Shown here in pieces: positions 27,053 through 37,993 of a stretch of 64,000 nt of DNA. Position numbers and translations under genes: made by a program. The DNA is taken from the NCBI GenBank assembly GCA_017860615.1, contig JAGDMU010000003.1:1-64000 (forward strand). Reading direction: 5' to 3'. The notes under the pieces are model-generated. The model did no database searches. It was not told where the DNA came from and saw only the letters and a program-made list of their open reading frames with translations. This DNA comes from Pseudomonadota bacterium (GTDB lineage: Bacteria; Campylobacterota; Campylobacteria; Campylobacterales; Sulfurospirillaceae). The stretch's first letter is position 1. Each line of letters begins with the position of its first letter.

Positions 27053-28283
27053 AGTTTGCCTCCTGTTTGATCTCGTATTTTTCGATTGTGACCCACTCTT
27101 TAAGCAAGTCACGCTCACTTTGGATAATGACTTTGTTAAAGAACTGATCGTATCCGATGTAGTGGTCATCTTTATGCTCTTCGACCAAGACATTTAAAGG
27201 TATTGCATTATTTTTTTGTCTAAAAGTAATGTTTTTCGACTCTACAAGTGCTTCAATACTCTTGAGTCGCTCTTTGGCAACATCGCCTTTGACCTCTGGT
27301 TTCATCGTACTTGAAGGCGTTCCATCGCGTTTTGAGTAGGTAAATGCGTGAAGATGGGTCAGTGGAAACTGCTCTAATGTGGTGTATGCCTCGTGCCAGA
27401 TTTCTTCGCTTTCACCTGGATGTCCTGTGATAAAATCGGTTCCTAAAGCAAAGCCACGTTCACTGAGTTCTTGGAACAGTTCTAAGTCTCGTTTGACGTT
27501 ATTGCGTCTTCGCATTAGCTCTAACATACGCTCAGAGGTGTGTTGCAAAGCTACATGCAGATGGCGCTCTAACCAAGGCTCGCTTAAAATTTCTCTAAAA
27601 CTATCGTCGATCTGCACAGGCTCAATGCTTCCAAGACGAATACGACGAACGCCTCTGATAGCGCCTAAGCGCTGAACGAGTTTTCCAAGAGAACTTCCTT
27701 TGTCTTTGCCGTAACTGCCGATGTTTGTACCTGTCAGCACGAACTCACCATAGCCATTAAGCGCTAATTTTTGGACTTGCTCAATGATTTTGGCTTCATC
27801 TTGACTTCGTGCGTTGCCTCTGACATAAGGGATGATGCAGTAAGAGCATCTAAAATTGCACCCTTCTTGGATTTTGATAAACGCTTTGGTTTTGCCTGTG
27901 TACTCGTGTACGATGGTTTCATCCAAAGAAGTAAGATCTCCGATTTGATAAAACGGTGTTTCTTGTTTGAGTAGCGTGTTAATTTGCCCTTTTTCCGAGT
28001 GTCCCATAACGCCAAAAACCTTTTTTTGGCTAAAAAGGCTCTCCCCTTTGCTAATCGCGCCACAGCCTGCAACGATGACTTTTTTGCCCTCTTTGGTTGC
28101 ATGGTTGATGTAACTACGCACGCCTGTATCAGCTCCATTGGTAACGGTACAAGAATTCACAACGATGATCTCCGCGCTTTTTTCATCTTCGGTCACCTCA
28201 AAATCGGTGAGATTTTCCATCATCACTTGGGTATCGTAGATGTTGGTGCGACAGCCGAACGTTTTAAAAAAGACTTTTTTCAT
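27039..28283 (-). CDS. mtaB: tRNA t6A37 methylthiotransferase, MtaB/MiaB family
   Basis: A 414-residue radical SAM methylthiotransferase. The N-terminal UPF0004 domain has FGCRTN and NSCTVTN cysteines plus a third in VAGCGA. The radical SAM site is EGCNFRCSYCIIPYVRG, and a short TRAM-like C-terminus follows. It adds methylthio to threonylcarbamoyladenosine-37 of tRNAs. Start ATG 28283 lies within the end of the mscS gene; the longer frame to 28403 runs entirely opposite known coding and is rejected. Confidence 0.9.
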   Translation of the reverse strand: MKKVFFKTFGCRTNIYDTQVMMENLTDFEVTEDEKSAEIIVVNSCTVTNGADTGVRSYINHATKEGKKVIVAGCGAISKGESLFSQKKVFGVMGHSEKGQINTLLKQETPFYQIGDLTSLDETIVHEYTGKTKAFIKIQEGCNFRCSYCIIPYVRGNARSQDEAKIIEQVQKLALNGYGEFVLTGTNIGSYGKDKGSSLGKLVQRLGAIRGVRRIRLGSIEPVQIDDSFREILSEPWLERHLHVALQHTSERMLELMRRRNNVKRDLELFQELSERGFALGTDFITGHPGESEEIWHEAYTTLEQFPLTHLHAFTYSKRDGTPSSTMKPEVKGDVAKERLKSIEALVESKNITFRQKNNAIPLNVLVEEHKDDHYIGYDQFFNKVIIQSERDLLKEWVTIEKYEIKQEANYAHF

Positions 28284-29874
28284 CAGGGCTCTTTGGAGTT
28301 TCAAAGTTTGGCATTCTCTTTTTTTGAGAACCAATGTTGATATTTTGTGTATGGTAAGCGATAGTGATATCAGGTTCTTGATTGAACGCATCGATAATTT
28401 CACTGCTGATCGTACTTCTAAGGGTTAACGTAGCATACGAATTGGTCATATACCAACTGCTGATACAAAAACCTTGTGGTTCGACAAATGAGAAGATACG
28501 AGGTTCAACGTTGGTGTTTTTAAGGCTGTATTGATTGCGCAGTAAATTGAGCTGTTTACGTGCAATGTCTGTGTAGCCTTTTGAGTATTTTTTGGTAATT
28601 TCGCGAGCAAGATAGACTGCTTTTTTATGATTGGAATCAAAGGTAATAAACACATCAATGCCATCCCAAACGGTACGAATGGTGCCATGTGTGTAGTTAG
28701 AAATAAGGCTTGTAAAAACGTAGTTATTGGGAACAAAGATAACCCTACCCGCTCTTCTGTTATCACGGTACGTGCTAATTGTTACATCTTCAAAAAGGGT
28801 CATGCGAAGCAACGAGATATCAATAATATCGCCTACATACAGCAGTCCATCTTTTTGCACTTTGATACGGTCCCCAACATGGAAACTACCACCAAAAATA
28901 ATAACCATCCATCCCAAGATGCTCATAAACCAGTCTTTCATCGCAATGGCGATACCCGCAGAGGCAAATCCAAGTACGGTGACAAGGTAGGAGACGTTTT
29001 CAATATAGGAGAAAAGTAAGATGAGAATAATTAAAGTAACGTTGACAAAGTTGATGATTTTATTGGCAGTATAAAAACGATCATTGTCTTTGATATAGCG
29101 TTTAGCAACAAATTTAAGTAAAAGTGTGAAGACAATGACAACAACGATAAAAATGCCAATGTTAAAGGCACGTTTCATCTGCAACGTAATATCTTGGGTA
29201 ACACGAATCGTAGCCTCTTCGACTTTCTTAACGTGTAGTGAGTAACTTGTACTAGCGATTTCTTGTGCTGCTATAAAGGCGTTAAGCTCTTTTTGGGCTT
29301 CATAGACCATATCTTCATTGGTAATGATAGGTTCAATTTGGTAGATCTCTTCAAGTAATGCAAGTTTTTCTTTGAGTTTTCCAACTAAAAAGTCCAAACG
29401 ATCAATTCGTGCGCGATAGTCCATGCTGTCTTGTTTAATTTTTTTAACATACGAGAGTGCAGAAATGATCGCAAGAGGATTAGTGATTTTTGGATAGCTC
29501 TCAAGCTCGATAGATTCGACCATTTTACTAAAGGGTGAGTTTTTAAACTCTTGCAATAGCTCTATCTGTTTTTCTAAAGACTCTTGCTTTGAAACCAATT
29601 TTTCGTATTTTTCAAGGGCTACTTTATCTTTGGTATTTTTAAATTTTTTGATCTCTGCATCAACGGTGGAAAGCTCTTCAATGAGTTTTTGATAACTTAG
29701 ATAGTTCCCGTAGCGTTTAAACCATAAGTTGTCTTTGATGGATTCATCAATCGCTGTAATTTTTTGACGAATAGCATCGGTTTTGATAGCATCTTCAAGT
29801 TTGGTTGCATTACTCTCGGCCGCTAAGAGTAGATTACAGGTAACGAACAGTAGCCAGAGAATTTTTTTAAACAT
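28264..29874 (-). CDS. MscS-family mechanosensitive channel
   Basis: A 536-residue channel with signal peptide [20 protein letters not shown] and a long periplasmic helical region (residues 25-270). Transmembrane helices follow, including the pore helix [20 protein letters not shown], and then the beta domain (FHVGDRIKV...[15 protein letters not shown]). It releases ions on membrane tension during osmotic downshift. Start ATG 29874 has a GGAGC ribosome site within the end of aroB. The long N-terminal domain places it among larger MscS relatives. Confidence 0.9.
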   Translation of the reverse strand: MFKKILWLLFVTCNLLLAAESNATKLEDAIKTDAIRQKITAIDESIKDNLWFKRYGNYLSYQKLIEELSTVDAEIKKFKNTKDKVALEKYEKLVSKQESLEKQIELLQEFKNSPFSKMVESIELESYPKITNPLAIISALSYVKKIKQDSMDYRARIDRLDFLVGKLKEKLALLEEIYQIEPIITNEDMVYEAQKELNAFIAAQEIASTSYSLHVKKVEEATIRVTQDITLQMKRAFNIGIFIVVVIVFTLLLKFVAKRYIKDNDRFYTANKIINFVNVTLIILILLFSYIENVSYLVTVLGFASAGIAIAMKDWFMSILGWMVIIFGGSFHVGDRIKVQKDGLLYVGDIIDISLLRMTLFEDVTISTYRDNRRAGRVIFVPNNYVFTSLISNYTHGTIRTVWDGIDVFITFDSNHKKAVYLAREITKKYSKGYTDIARKQLNLLRNQYSLKNTNVEPRIFSFVEPQGFCISSWYMTNSYATLTLRSTISSEIIDAFNQEPDITIAYHTQNINIGSQKKRMPNFETPKSPDEKSLF

Positions 29875-30913
29875 TAGCTTGCTCCAATGCTTCCAAAACG
29901 ACTTCTTTAGGGATGTCGCTTCGCATTTCATTACCACCAATGCCTTTGGCTAAAATAAAGGTTATTTTGTCATTGGCACTTTTTTTATCCAAGAAAAAAG
30001 CATCGTAAAAAGCTTCTAAAGAATCAATTTTATAGTGTGTTGGTAGCTCGTAACGCTCTAAAAGAGCTTTAATGCGTCCTGCTTCTTCTGCGCTGAGCAG
30101 TCCCAATTTTTGTGCAAGCGCATTTGCCATGACAATGCCGATAGCAACAGCTTCACCGTGCAAATAAGTGCTGTAATGGGTCTGATTTTCAATGACATGC
30201 GCAAACGTGTGTCCGTAATTTAGCACCGCTCGTATGCCCTTCTCTGTTTCATCTTGCGAGACGACATTGGCTTTAATGGCAATGCTCTTGTGAATGGCAA
30301 TTTTGAGATTTGTTTCATCGTTTAAATCATGTGTCTGTAACCATTCAAAAAACTCTTTATCAAAGGTCACTGCCATCTTGATAATCTCTGCGACACCTGC
30401 TGAAAATTCACGCTTTGGTAACGTTTTTAGAAATGTACTCTCACAATACACTGCGCGAGGTTGCCAAAAAGAGCCAATGAGGTTTTTGCCATAGCTGTTG
30501 TTGATACCAGTCTTTCCACCAACACTGGCGTCCACTTGTGCTAAAAGAGTCGTTGGAATCTGAATAAAATTAATCCCTCTTTGGTAAATAGAAGCGGCAA
30601 AGCCTGTCATATCACCGATAACACCACCACCAAAGGCAATCAAAAGTGATTGGCGATCGAGTCTATGTTCAAAACACGCATTTAAAATGAGGTTAAGACT
30701 CTCAAAGTTTTTATACATTTCGCCATCAGGCAAAATGATGGTATGAAGTTCTTTTGCACTGATATGTTTTTTGAGTGTTTCGAGGTGCAAAGCCGCGACA
30801 GTAGTGTTTGTGACGATTAAAACTTTTGTGTCAAACAGGAGTTGTTCTAATGTGTCAATATAGACACTGTAATCTTTTGAGCTGTTTTTGTTTAAGACAA
30901 CATTGACTTCCAT
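29867..30913 (-). CDS. aroB: 3-dehydroquinate synthase
   Basis: A 348-residue enzyme of the expected length. The NAD-binding [14 protein letters not shown] and [18 protein letters not shown] stretches are diagnostic. Zinc ligands come from the conserved Glu in [12 protein letters not shown] and the His in [11 protein letters not shown] and [10 protein letters not shown]. Converts DAHP to dehydroquinate in the shikimate pathway. In the minus-strand operon after the COG3400 gene. Confidence 0.97.
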   Translation of the reverse strand: MEVNVVLNKNSSKDYSVYIDTLEQLLFDTKVLIVTNTTVAALHLETLKKHISAKELHTIILPDGEMYKNFESLNLILNACFEHRLDRQSLLIAFGGGVIGDMTGFAASIYQRGINFIQIPTTLLAQVDASVGGKTGINNSYGKNLIGSFWQPRAVYCESTFLKTLPKREFSAGVAEIIKMAVTFDKEFFEWLQTHDLNDETNLKIAIHKSIAIKANVVSQDETEKGIRAVLNYGHTFAHVIENQTHYSTYLHGEAVAIGIVMANALAQKLGLLSAEEAGRIKALLERYELPTHYKIDSLEAFYDAFFLDKKSANDKITFILAKGIGGNEMRSDIPKEVVLEALEQANV

Positions 30914-30960
30914 GCGCTATCCAAATTTTTTTGTTTCTATAATACTCAAAAAGCACTTAA

Positions 30961-32364
30961 TTATGCATTGATTGGGATGAATAGTTGGTAATTGTCGGCA
31001 AGCTTAAAGTGTAATTTTTCCATATCGGTTGAAAAAATTGAGAGAAAATTTGCTTCCAATATTTTGGGGCTAAACGGTAGAAATTGCAAAATATTATCTT
31101 TATGACGTAGTTTTACCAGTGGATTTTTGTCGCTTTGTACGACATCAACTTCACGTCCAAAGATTTTGGAGAGGTTATCGAAGTGTTCGATGAGGCTATT
31201 TTTCTCATTTTCATGGTCAGGGTTGTACGAGTAAAGTTTGAGTTCGAGTGAAAGTTGGGTTGCAACATCGAAAATAACTGAAGATTCTTGCTCAATTTCA
31301 TGAGCATCATTGCTTAAAACAACACCTTGATTGAGGCTTCCAAAGCCACGTTTCCCCATTTTAAAGATGGGAAGTTTTGTCTTATAAAGAGCGCGTTTAT
31401 TTTTTTGAAAAAATGTATTCATAACGACGATAAGACCAATATCCATCTTTTCGGTATCTTCACGAAGCGCTTTGCGAGGATTGGTTTCAAAGTAGTCGAT
31501 AATCACGTTGATGTGATGATTGCTATAGCTTTTAATTTTTTCGAATGTTTTTGAATACGTTGGATTGATGACTTTAATGTGTAACTTGTTGCTATTGAGC
31601 TTTGAGTGGAGTAAGAGTGCATCATTGATCAGTACATCAATCGCATCTTCTTCCATGCGGAGCATATCCACAAGGCAGTAAATACTGCTTCCAAAGGGTG
31701 AAGGGAATTGTCCAAGCTCTCTTTTGATGCTTTTAAAGACACTTTGCAATACTTTAGGATCACCCACAAGGAGTAAAAGGTCATTCGGTAAAAGCATAAG
31801 GGCTGGACGAGGTAAAATCAGTGTATTTGAGCGATAAATCGCTGCAATACGCCACTTACTCTGCTCAATAGAGGCAAGATGCCTATACGCGTAAGAGCTT
31901 CCCACGGGTACCGAGACTTCCATAATTTCACCAATACCTAGTCCAATGTTTTGTGCCACAATAGGTGTATTAGGGAGATGGTCGGTAAAACGAGAAGCAA
32001 GAATTTCCCGAGAATTAAGCATTAAAAGGCGTTTATCTTCGATATGTAAGTCCCATCGGTCCATAATGACAATACGCACTTTTCCATCAACACGTCTAAT
32101 GTTGGTGTAGGTTGCTTTAACATCGAGTTCATTGGACATAATGATCATAACTTGAAAAAACTGTTCGTTCAATACAACGGCAAGCTTTTCATAACTGGTT
32201 GGATCAAATTCAAAAAATTTAAAATTTTCAGGACGTTTTTTGGGTAAAGTTTCTTCTTTGTAGGTAACAATAGTGTAGCTATTCTCCCCTGCTTCGGTTT
32301 CCATAACCTTTTCTAAAAATTGTTTTGCTAGAATGCCATCAGCGATGATTAAAATTTTTTTCAT
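30961..32364 (-). CDS. COG3400-family protein, TrkA/RCK-like
   Basis: A 467-residue soluble protein. The N-terminus (MKKILIIADGILAKQFLEKV) starts a Rossmann-like fold as in TrkA-N. The centre (IGEIMEVSVPVGSSYAYRHL...LPNDLLLLVGD) resembles an RCK C-terminal domain. The C-terminal third (IGLIVVMNTFFQ...) is family-specific. RCK proteins gate potassium channels or transporters, but no channel gene is adjacent. The gene is divergent from tgt and first in the aroB-mscS-mtaB-ftsH-like run. H. pylori HP0282 is the likely counterpart. Confidence 0.8.
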   Translation of the reverse strand: MKKILIIADGILAKQFLEKVMETEAGENSYTIVTYKEETLPKKRPENFKFFEFDPTSYEKLAVVLNEQFFQVMIIMSNELDVKATYTNIRRVDGKVRIVIMDRWDLHIEDKRLLMLNSREILASRFTDHLPNTPIVAQNIGLGIGEIMEVSVPVGSSYAYRHLASIEQSKWRIAAIYRSNTLILPRPALMLLPNDLLLLVGDPKVLQSVFKSIKRELGQFPSPFGSSIYCLVDMLRMEEDAIDVLINDALLLHSKLNSNKLHIKVINPTYSKTFEKIKSYSNHHINVIIDYFETNPRKALREDTEKMDIGLIVVMNTFFQKNKRALYKTKLPIFKMGKRGFGSLNQGVVLSNDAHEIEQESSVIFDVATQLSLELKLYSYNPDHENEKNSLIEHFDNLSKIFGREVDVVQSDKNPLVKLRHKDNILQFLPFSPKILEANFLSIFSTDMEKLHFKLADNYQLFIPINA

Positions 32365-32369
32365 TATAA

Positions 32370-33536
<1,167 letters not shown>

Positions 33537-33537
33537 A

Positions 33538-34602
33538 ATGCGCTACAAGGTGGATGTCAAAGAGAATTTTGAGCAAAGCTTGCTCTTTTGGCTTGATCGT
33601 TTTATTAAGTCCAAACTCACCTCTCTTTCCAACCGCCATGTTGAAGAAAATGCCAAACTCTCTTCTATTATAGGCTCTTTGAATCGTGGATCAGAAAGTA
33701 TGGATGATCTCAAACAACTTGCCAAAGAAGCCCGTAATATAGGGCTTATTGGCATTAATCTTTTTATTAATCCTCTAGAGAAATTTTATTACTACATTGC
33801 TCCTATGGGACTTTCGAGCCTCAAAGAGATTGATGAGGAGCTTTTGAGCGAGTTTTTAGCTTCTCAAACAGGCTCGCTCTCGGATGCAACGAAAAAAAAC
33901 TATCGCATTGCTTTGCTTGGGCTTTTTAAATTTATTGACAAACAAAATGAGGATGAAAAAGGCAGTTCCCACCAGTTTCGTATCGAGTTAAAAAACTGGG
34001 GAGGTCTGGGTGGTAGAGGTGGTGAAAAACTGCCTGCTCACATGTATAAAGAAGAGCTGTCTCGCTTTTTTAAAGCCATTGAGGTAACAGAGTTTAAGCC
34101 TTATGCACAAGCTAAAAATAGGCTTCTTATCAAGCTCATCATTTTTACAGGAATGCGTGTGAGTGAAGCTTTGGGACTGAGGTTGAAAGATATGGTTAAA
34201 GATGGGGACTATTACGTTTTTCAAATCCGTGGTAAAGGCAATAAACCCAGAACTGCCATGATTAAAATTGAGCATATAGAGCACGATTTACTTGAGTGGA
34301 TGGAGTACCGTCATTCTGAAAGTATGCTTCTTTTTCAAAGCCGTACAGGCAAGCCTTTAACACAAGCGTATGTGAGTTATATCATGGACAAAATACTGAT
34401 GAGTGCAGGCATACGCAAAGAGAAAAATGGTGCACACATGTTACGTCATACGTTTGCAACATTGCTTTATCAAAAGAATCATGATCTTATTTTAGTACAA
34501 GAAGCCCTTGGGCACGCTGATTTGAATACCTCTCGGATTTACACCCATTTTGATAAAGAACGTCTTAAAATTGCAGCAGACACTATGGATGGTATATCAT
34601 GA
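33538..34602 (+). CDS. xerH: Tyrosine recombinase XerH
   Basis: A 354-residue recombinase. The C-terminal catalytic domain has Arg in FTGMRVSEALGL, His-X-X-Arg in HMLRHTFATLL, the second His in LGHADLNTSRIYTH and the nucleophile Tyr in that same stretch. The length and extended N-terminus fit XerH, the single Xer of Campylobacterota that resolves chromosome dimers at difH. Chromosomal context (tgt upstream, corA-like downstream, no attachment repeats) argues against an island integrase. Confidence 0.88.
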   Translation: MRYKVDVKENFEQSLLFWLDRFIKSKLTSLSNRHVEENAKLSSIIGSLNRGSESMDDLKQLAKEARNIGLIGINLFINPLEKFYYYIAPMGLSSLKEIDEELLSEFLASQTGSLSDATKKNYRIALLGLFKFIDKQNEDEKGSSHQFRIELKNWGGLGGRGGEKLPAHMYKEELSRFFKAIEVTEFKPYAQAKNRLLIKLIIFTGMRVSEALGLRLKDMVKDGDYYVFQIRGKGNKPRTAMIKIEHIEHDLLEWMEYRHSESMLLFQSRTGKPLTQAYVSYIMDKILMSAGIRKEKNGAHMLRHTFATLLYQKNHDLILVQEALGHADLNTSRIYTHFDKERLKIAADTMDGIS

Positions 34603-35381
34603 AAAACCTGTTTGAAAAACTGGATAGTTTTTATTTATCGGATCTTAAAAACCCTACGCATCCTTCTATTTTTATTGAAGAAGCGACGTATGATATTCTC
34701 ATTTTAGCACTTCCTTATATGGATACAAGCCTTAAAATGGAGTCTCATGCCTTTGTGTTTGACCATGAGTCGTACTACTATTTTGATAAACAAAAAGCTG
34801 AATTTATCAATTTTGAAACCATGCAACGCGTGTATGAATTTTTAAATGAAAAAACCAATACTGTCATGAAAATGGTTGCAACGATGCATGAGAGTATTGA
34901 TCTGATGGAAGAGAAGCTTTATGACAATGCGCGTTTCTCAAACTTTATGCACTATTGGCTTGCCAATAAAAAAGATTTGAGTCGAATCCATAGGGTTCTT
35001 AATTTGGATGTTGAAGTGCTCAATACGTTTATCACGACATATCTCAAAGAAGAGGATTTTTTGGCGATTCATTTTAAAGATATTTATGAGCATATCAGCC
35101 GAACCAATCGCTCTGCCCTTCTAGCAACCGACAAACTGAACAACCTTTATAACTTTTATACCAGCCGTAGTAATGAAAAAATGAATCGCACGATCTACCT
35201 ATTGACAATTCTTTCAGGTATTTTTTTACCACTACATTTTGTGGCAGGCTATTTTGGTATGAATAGCCAAGGACTTCCTTTTAATGAAATCCCTTATGGT
35301 ACAAGCTTGGTAACACTGATAATGGTGAGTTGTGCTTTTGTAATGACGGGAGTGATTTTATTCTTTAAAAAAAGACTTTAA
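34599..35381 (+). CDS. CorA-family divalent cation transporter
   Basis: A 260-residue protein. A cytoplasmic alpha/beta and helical domain is followed by two C-terminal transmembrane helices; the first ends in YFGMNSQGLPF, the GMN signature of CorA channels for Mg, Co or Ni. It is shorter than E. coli CorA (316), mainly at the N-terminus. Start overlaps the xerH stop by 4 bases, and its end overlaps the convergent sixA-like gene by 4 bases. Confidence 0.88.
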   Translation: MKNLFEKLDSFYLSDLKNPTHPSIFIEEATYDILILALPYMDTSLKMESHAFVFDHESYYYFDKQKAEFINFETMQRVYEFLNEKTNTVMKMVATMHESIDLMEEKLYDNARFSNFMHYWLANKKDLSRIHRVLNLDVEVLNTFITTYLKEEDFLAIHFKDIYEHISRTNRSALLATDKLNNLYNFYTSRSNEKMNRTIYLLTILSGIFLPLHFVAGYFGMNSQGLPFNEIPYGTSLVTLIMVSCAFVMTGVILFFKKRL

Positions 35382-35878
35382 TCTTTAAGGTGTTTTTTCG
35401 GGTAGTCAAAAAAGAGAATGTGTCCGCTCTCTTCGGTTATTTCCTTAAAACTTTGTACATCAAAACTGATACAGACAATCGCACAGGTGGGAATATTACT
35501 CAAAATTGCACCACTAAGGCGTTCTCCCACTTCTGTAATGGTAGGGTTATGTGCGATGATAAAGATAGAAGCGTGTTTGTCATCAGCAGAGTGTATAAGA
35601 TCAAGGTAACTCTCGTAAGAACCTTCATAAAGTGTATCTGCACTTATGATCCTCTTCTTGTCACACTCAAGCTCTTTTGCAAGCTCTTTCGCCGTTTTTA
35701 GAGCACGTTTTGCTGGGCTTGTGTAGATAAGATCAGGCATAACATCAAACATTTTTAAGCGTTTTCCCATAAAAACGACATCACGTTTTCCACGACCATT
35801 GAGAGGTCTTTCAAAATCGTCTAATGTTTCATCTTTCCAGCTTGATTTTGCATGTCTAATCAAATAAATTTTTTTCAT
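35378..35878 (-). CDS. Histidine phosphatase, SixA family
   Basis: A 166-residue phosphatase. The N-terminal YLIRHAKSSW holds the catalytic His and Arg; a second Arg and His occur in TSPAKRALKTA and IIAHNPTI. SixA-type enzymes remove phosphate from phosphohistidine proteins. ATG 35878 with an AAGGG ribosome site is preferred over a GTG three bases earlier. Confidence 0.88.
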   Translation of the reverse strand: MKKIYLIRHAKSSWKDETLDDFERPLNGRGKRDVVFMGKRLKMFDVMPDLIYTSPAKRALKTAKELAKELECDKKRIISADTLYEGSYESYLDLIHSADDKHASIFIIAHNPTITEVGERLSGAILSNIPTCAIVCISFDVQSFKEITEESGHILFFDYPKKHLKD

Positions 35879-35923
35879 CACTACCCTTTCATCAATGCAT
35901 ATTATAGACGAGAAAGTATGAGA

Positions 35924-36205
35924 TTAAAATAAAAAGTTCTCATTGACCCAATTTAAAACCAGTCTTCGGTTCACAGCAAAAAAAGGAAGCTCTTCTCTGA
36001 GCACAATTTCGAGCTTTTTCATCGAATATGCATCTAAACGCAAATCAGTTGAAATACGGTTCATCATCATGAGCATCTGTTTTGCAGAGGTTTTGTCAAA
36101 TTTTTCACTGCCTTCTTCTTCAAAGAAAGTGGCTTCATTATAAGTGTTTTCATCGTGTTGATAGTCATCAAATTGTAAAAAATCTTCTTTGATTTGTAAA
36201 CTCAT
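35924..36205 (-). CDS. Small conserved hypothetical protein
   Basis: A 93-residue protein, unrecognised. Acidic first half (QFDDYQHDENTYNEATFFEE), then an amphipathic helix and a C-terminal YSMKKLEIVLREELPFF...RRLVLNWVNENF segment. No signal peptide. Overlaps the MFS gene stop by 4 bases, so it is cotranscribed with it and the two-component genes. Confidence 0.7.
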   Translation of the reverse strand: MSLQIKEDFLQFDDYQHDENTYNEATFFEEEGSEKFDKTSAKQMLMMMNRISTDLRLDAYSMKKLEIVLREELPFFAVNRRLVLNWVNENFLF

Positions 36206-37353
36206 TCAGTCTCCTTTTTTGGTATCAAAAATGCTAATAAAAATGCAACCATCGCAATAGCTGCTCCTATAAAAAAAACAGCACTGTGCGAGTTTATCCA
36301 AACAATACCCAACGTAAAAGGTAAGAAAACAGCTGCAATATGGTTGATTGCAGACGCAACACCTGATGTCACAGCTATATCTTTTGGATCGGCTATTTTT
36401 TGAAAATAGGTTTTTAGGGCAATGGCTATGGTATAAAAGAGATTATCTAAGATATACAAAGATACGGCCATGATTTGTGATTGTACCAAACCATAGAGGA
36501 TAAAAATGAGAACTATGCAGATATATTCCAACTTTAACGAGAGATTTTCACCAAAACGCTCAATAAGTTTCCCAGCATAAGGTGCACAGATCATGTTAAT
36601 GATTGTATTGGCGATGAGGAGTAAAAGCATGTTTTCAACACTAAAATGAAATTTTTCAACCAGTAAAAATCCTGCAAAGACAACGACAATTTGACGACGT
36701 GCGCCTGCAAGAAAGGTTAATATATAAAAAAGCCAATACTTTTTTCTCAAAAAGAGCTTGGTTTCTTGTACTACATCGTCCTTGAAATGCTCAAATCCAA
36801 CCCATGCTATAACGGCTAAAAGCATGGTAATCCCACCACTGAGAACATAAATAGCGATATAGCCGACATCAAAGATTTTCATCATGACATAAAGTATGGC
36901 TAAAATAAACAGTGCCATCAACGAGCGAAGGGCTGAGAGTTTACCTAAAAAAGAAGGCGCTTTCTCTTTGCTAATCCATTGCAAAGAGAGCGAGCTGTGC
37001 AGAGTTTCAAGATAGTGAAATCCTACAGACATGAGAAGTGTTGTTGCATAAAGTCCCACAGTTGAAGGGAAAAAGCCTGTTAAGAGTGTTCCAAGACCTA
37101 AAAGTGCTAGTGAAAAATACGCAGCACTTTGTTGCCTGAAAATCATTAAAACAAACACGATACTAAAAGCCAAAAGTCCTGGCACTTCACGAATACTTTG
37201 AAGGAGTCCTATTTTTTCACCATCAAACCCTGCCACTTCTACGACAAAGTTATTTAAAAGGGCATTCCATGCTGTAAATGCGATAGGAACAGCGGCCGCA
37301 AGTAAATAGAGCAGCTGTTCACGTGAGGCAAAAAACGAGGCTTTAATGTTCAT
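36202..37353 (-). CDS. Major facilitator superfamily transporter
   Basis: A 383-residue membrane protein with about 12 hydrophobic helices and MFS-like layout, including LLQSIREVPGLLAF after helix 2 and IAVTSGVASAINHIAAVFLP near helix 10. Substrate unknown. ATG 37353 overlaps the end of the response regulator gene; the frame to 37377 has no extra support. Its place in the operon with the two-component system suggests joint expression. Confidence 0.85.
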   Translation of the reverse strand: MNIKASFFASREQLLYLLAAAVPIAFTAWNALLNNFVVEVAGFDGEKIGLLQSIREVPGLLAFSIVFVLMIFRQQSAAYFSLALLGLGTLLTGFFPSTVGLYATTLLMSVGFHYLETLHSSLSLQWISKEKAPSFLGKLSALRSLMALFILAILYVMMKIFDVGYIAIYVLSGGITMLLAVIAWVGFEHFKDDVVQETKLFLRKKYWLFYILTFLAGARRQIVVVFAGFLLVEKFHFSVENMLLLLIANTIINMICAPYAGKLIERFGENLSLKLEYICIVLIFILYGLVQSQIMAVSLYILDNLFYTIAIALKTYFQKIADPKDIAVTSGVASAINHIAAVFLPFTLGIVWINSHSAVFFIGAAIAMVAFLLAFLIPKKETE

Positions 37354-37993
37354 AATTGAGACGGTATCCAATGCCACCTTGATTTTCGATGGTATCTTCA
37401 GGGAGTTTTTTGCGCAAGCGTTTCACTAAAGCACGAATATTTTCAGTTGTGGTGAGTTCTCCACCCCAAACATACTGCTCAATACGCTCAAAAGAGATGT
37501 TTTTATTAAGATTTTTCGTAAAAAGGTTCAGCAATAAAATCTCTTTTTTCGCGAGTTTTACCTCTTCTTTGCTACCATCAAGCAGTTGCTCATGCTCCAT
37601 GGAGTAGGTAAATCCCTCGGGCAAGGTTACAAGACAAATTTTTGGCTTACAGAGTTTTTCGATTTTAGTTTCCAATTCGTACATGTAAAATGGCTTTTTG
37701 AGGTACTCGTCACAGCCCTTGCTGTAGGCTTCTTGAATCGTGTCGAGTTCAACATTGGCACTGATGATAATAGCAGGTGTGGAGTTATCCATACTTCGAA
37801 TCTCTTTAAGAAGGCTCAACCCATCGATGCCTGGAACGTTGATATCTAAGATAAAGCAGTCATAGCCGTTATCGATTGCTTCAAGAGCACGTTTTCCATC
37901 GCTAAAAAGATTAACATGGTATTTTTTTTGCTCCAAGGCTTCTACAATAAGATTGGCTAAGCGTTCGTTATCTTCAAGTATCAATATTTTCAT
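37343..37993 (-). CDS. OmpR-family response regulator
   Basis: A 216-residue regulator. The receiver has the acidic pair in LILEDNE, the phospho-accepting Asp in CFILDINVPGIDG and the Lys in YLKKPFYMYE. The C-terminal winged helix includes LLNLFTKNLNKNIS and the recognition region IRALVKRLRKKL. Overlaps the kinase gene stop by 4 bases. Likely target: the divergent DASS transporter operon, whose promoter carries the repeats at 40185-40321. Confidence 0.93.
   Translation of the reverse strand: MKILILEDNERLANLIVEALEQKKYHVNLFSDGKRALEAIDNGYDCFILDINVPGIDGLSLLKEIRSMDNSTPAIIISANVELDTIQEAYSKGCDEYLKKPFYMYELETKIEKLCKPKICLVTLPEGFTYSMEHEQLLDGSKEEVKLAKKEILLLNLFTKNLNKNISFERIEQYVWGGELTTTENIRALVKRLRKKLPEDTIENQGGIGYRLNYEH

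Noticed and set aside
27052..27193. Longer start of the FtsH-like gene at 27193
   Set aside because: The extra 47 residues are polar, lie opposite the reading of the mtaB end in another frame, and the ATG at 27052 has a perfect AGGAGG site and begins the membrane helix.
33538..34602. Tyrosine recombinase considered as an island or prophage integrase
   Set aside because: Flanked by tgt and corA-like housekeeping genes, no flanking tRNA or attachment repeats, and its length and sequence fit XerH.
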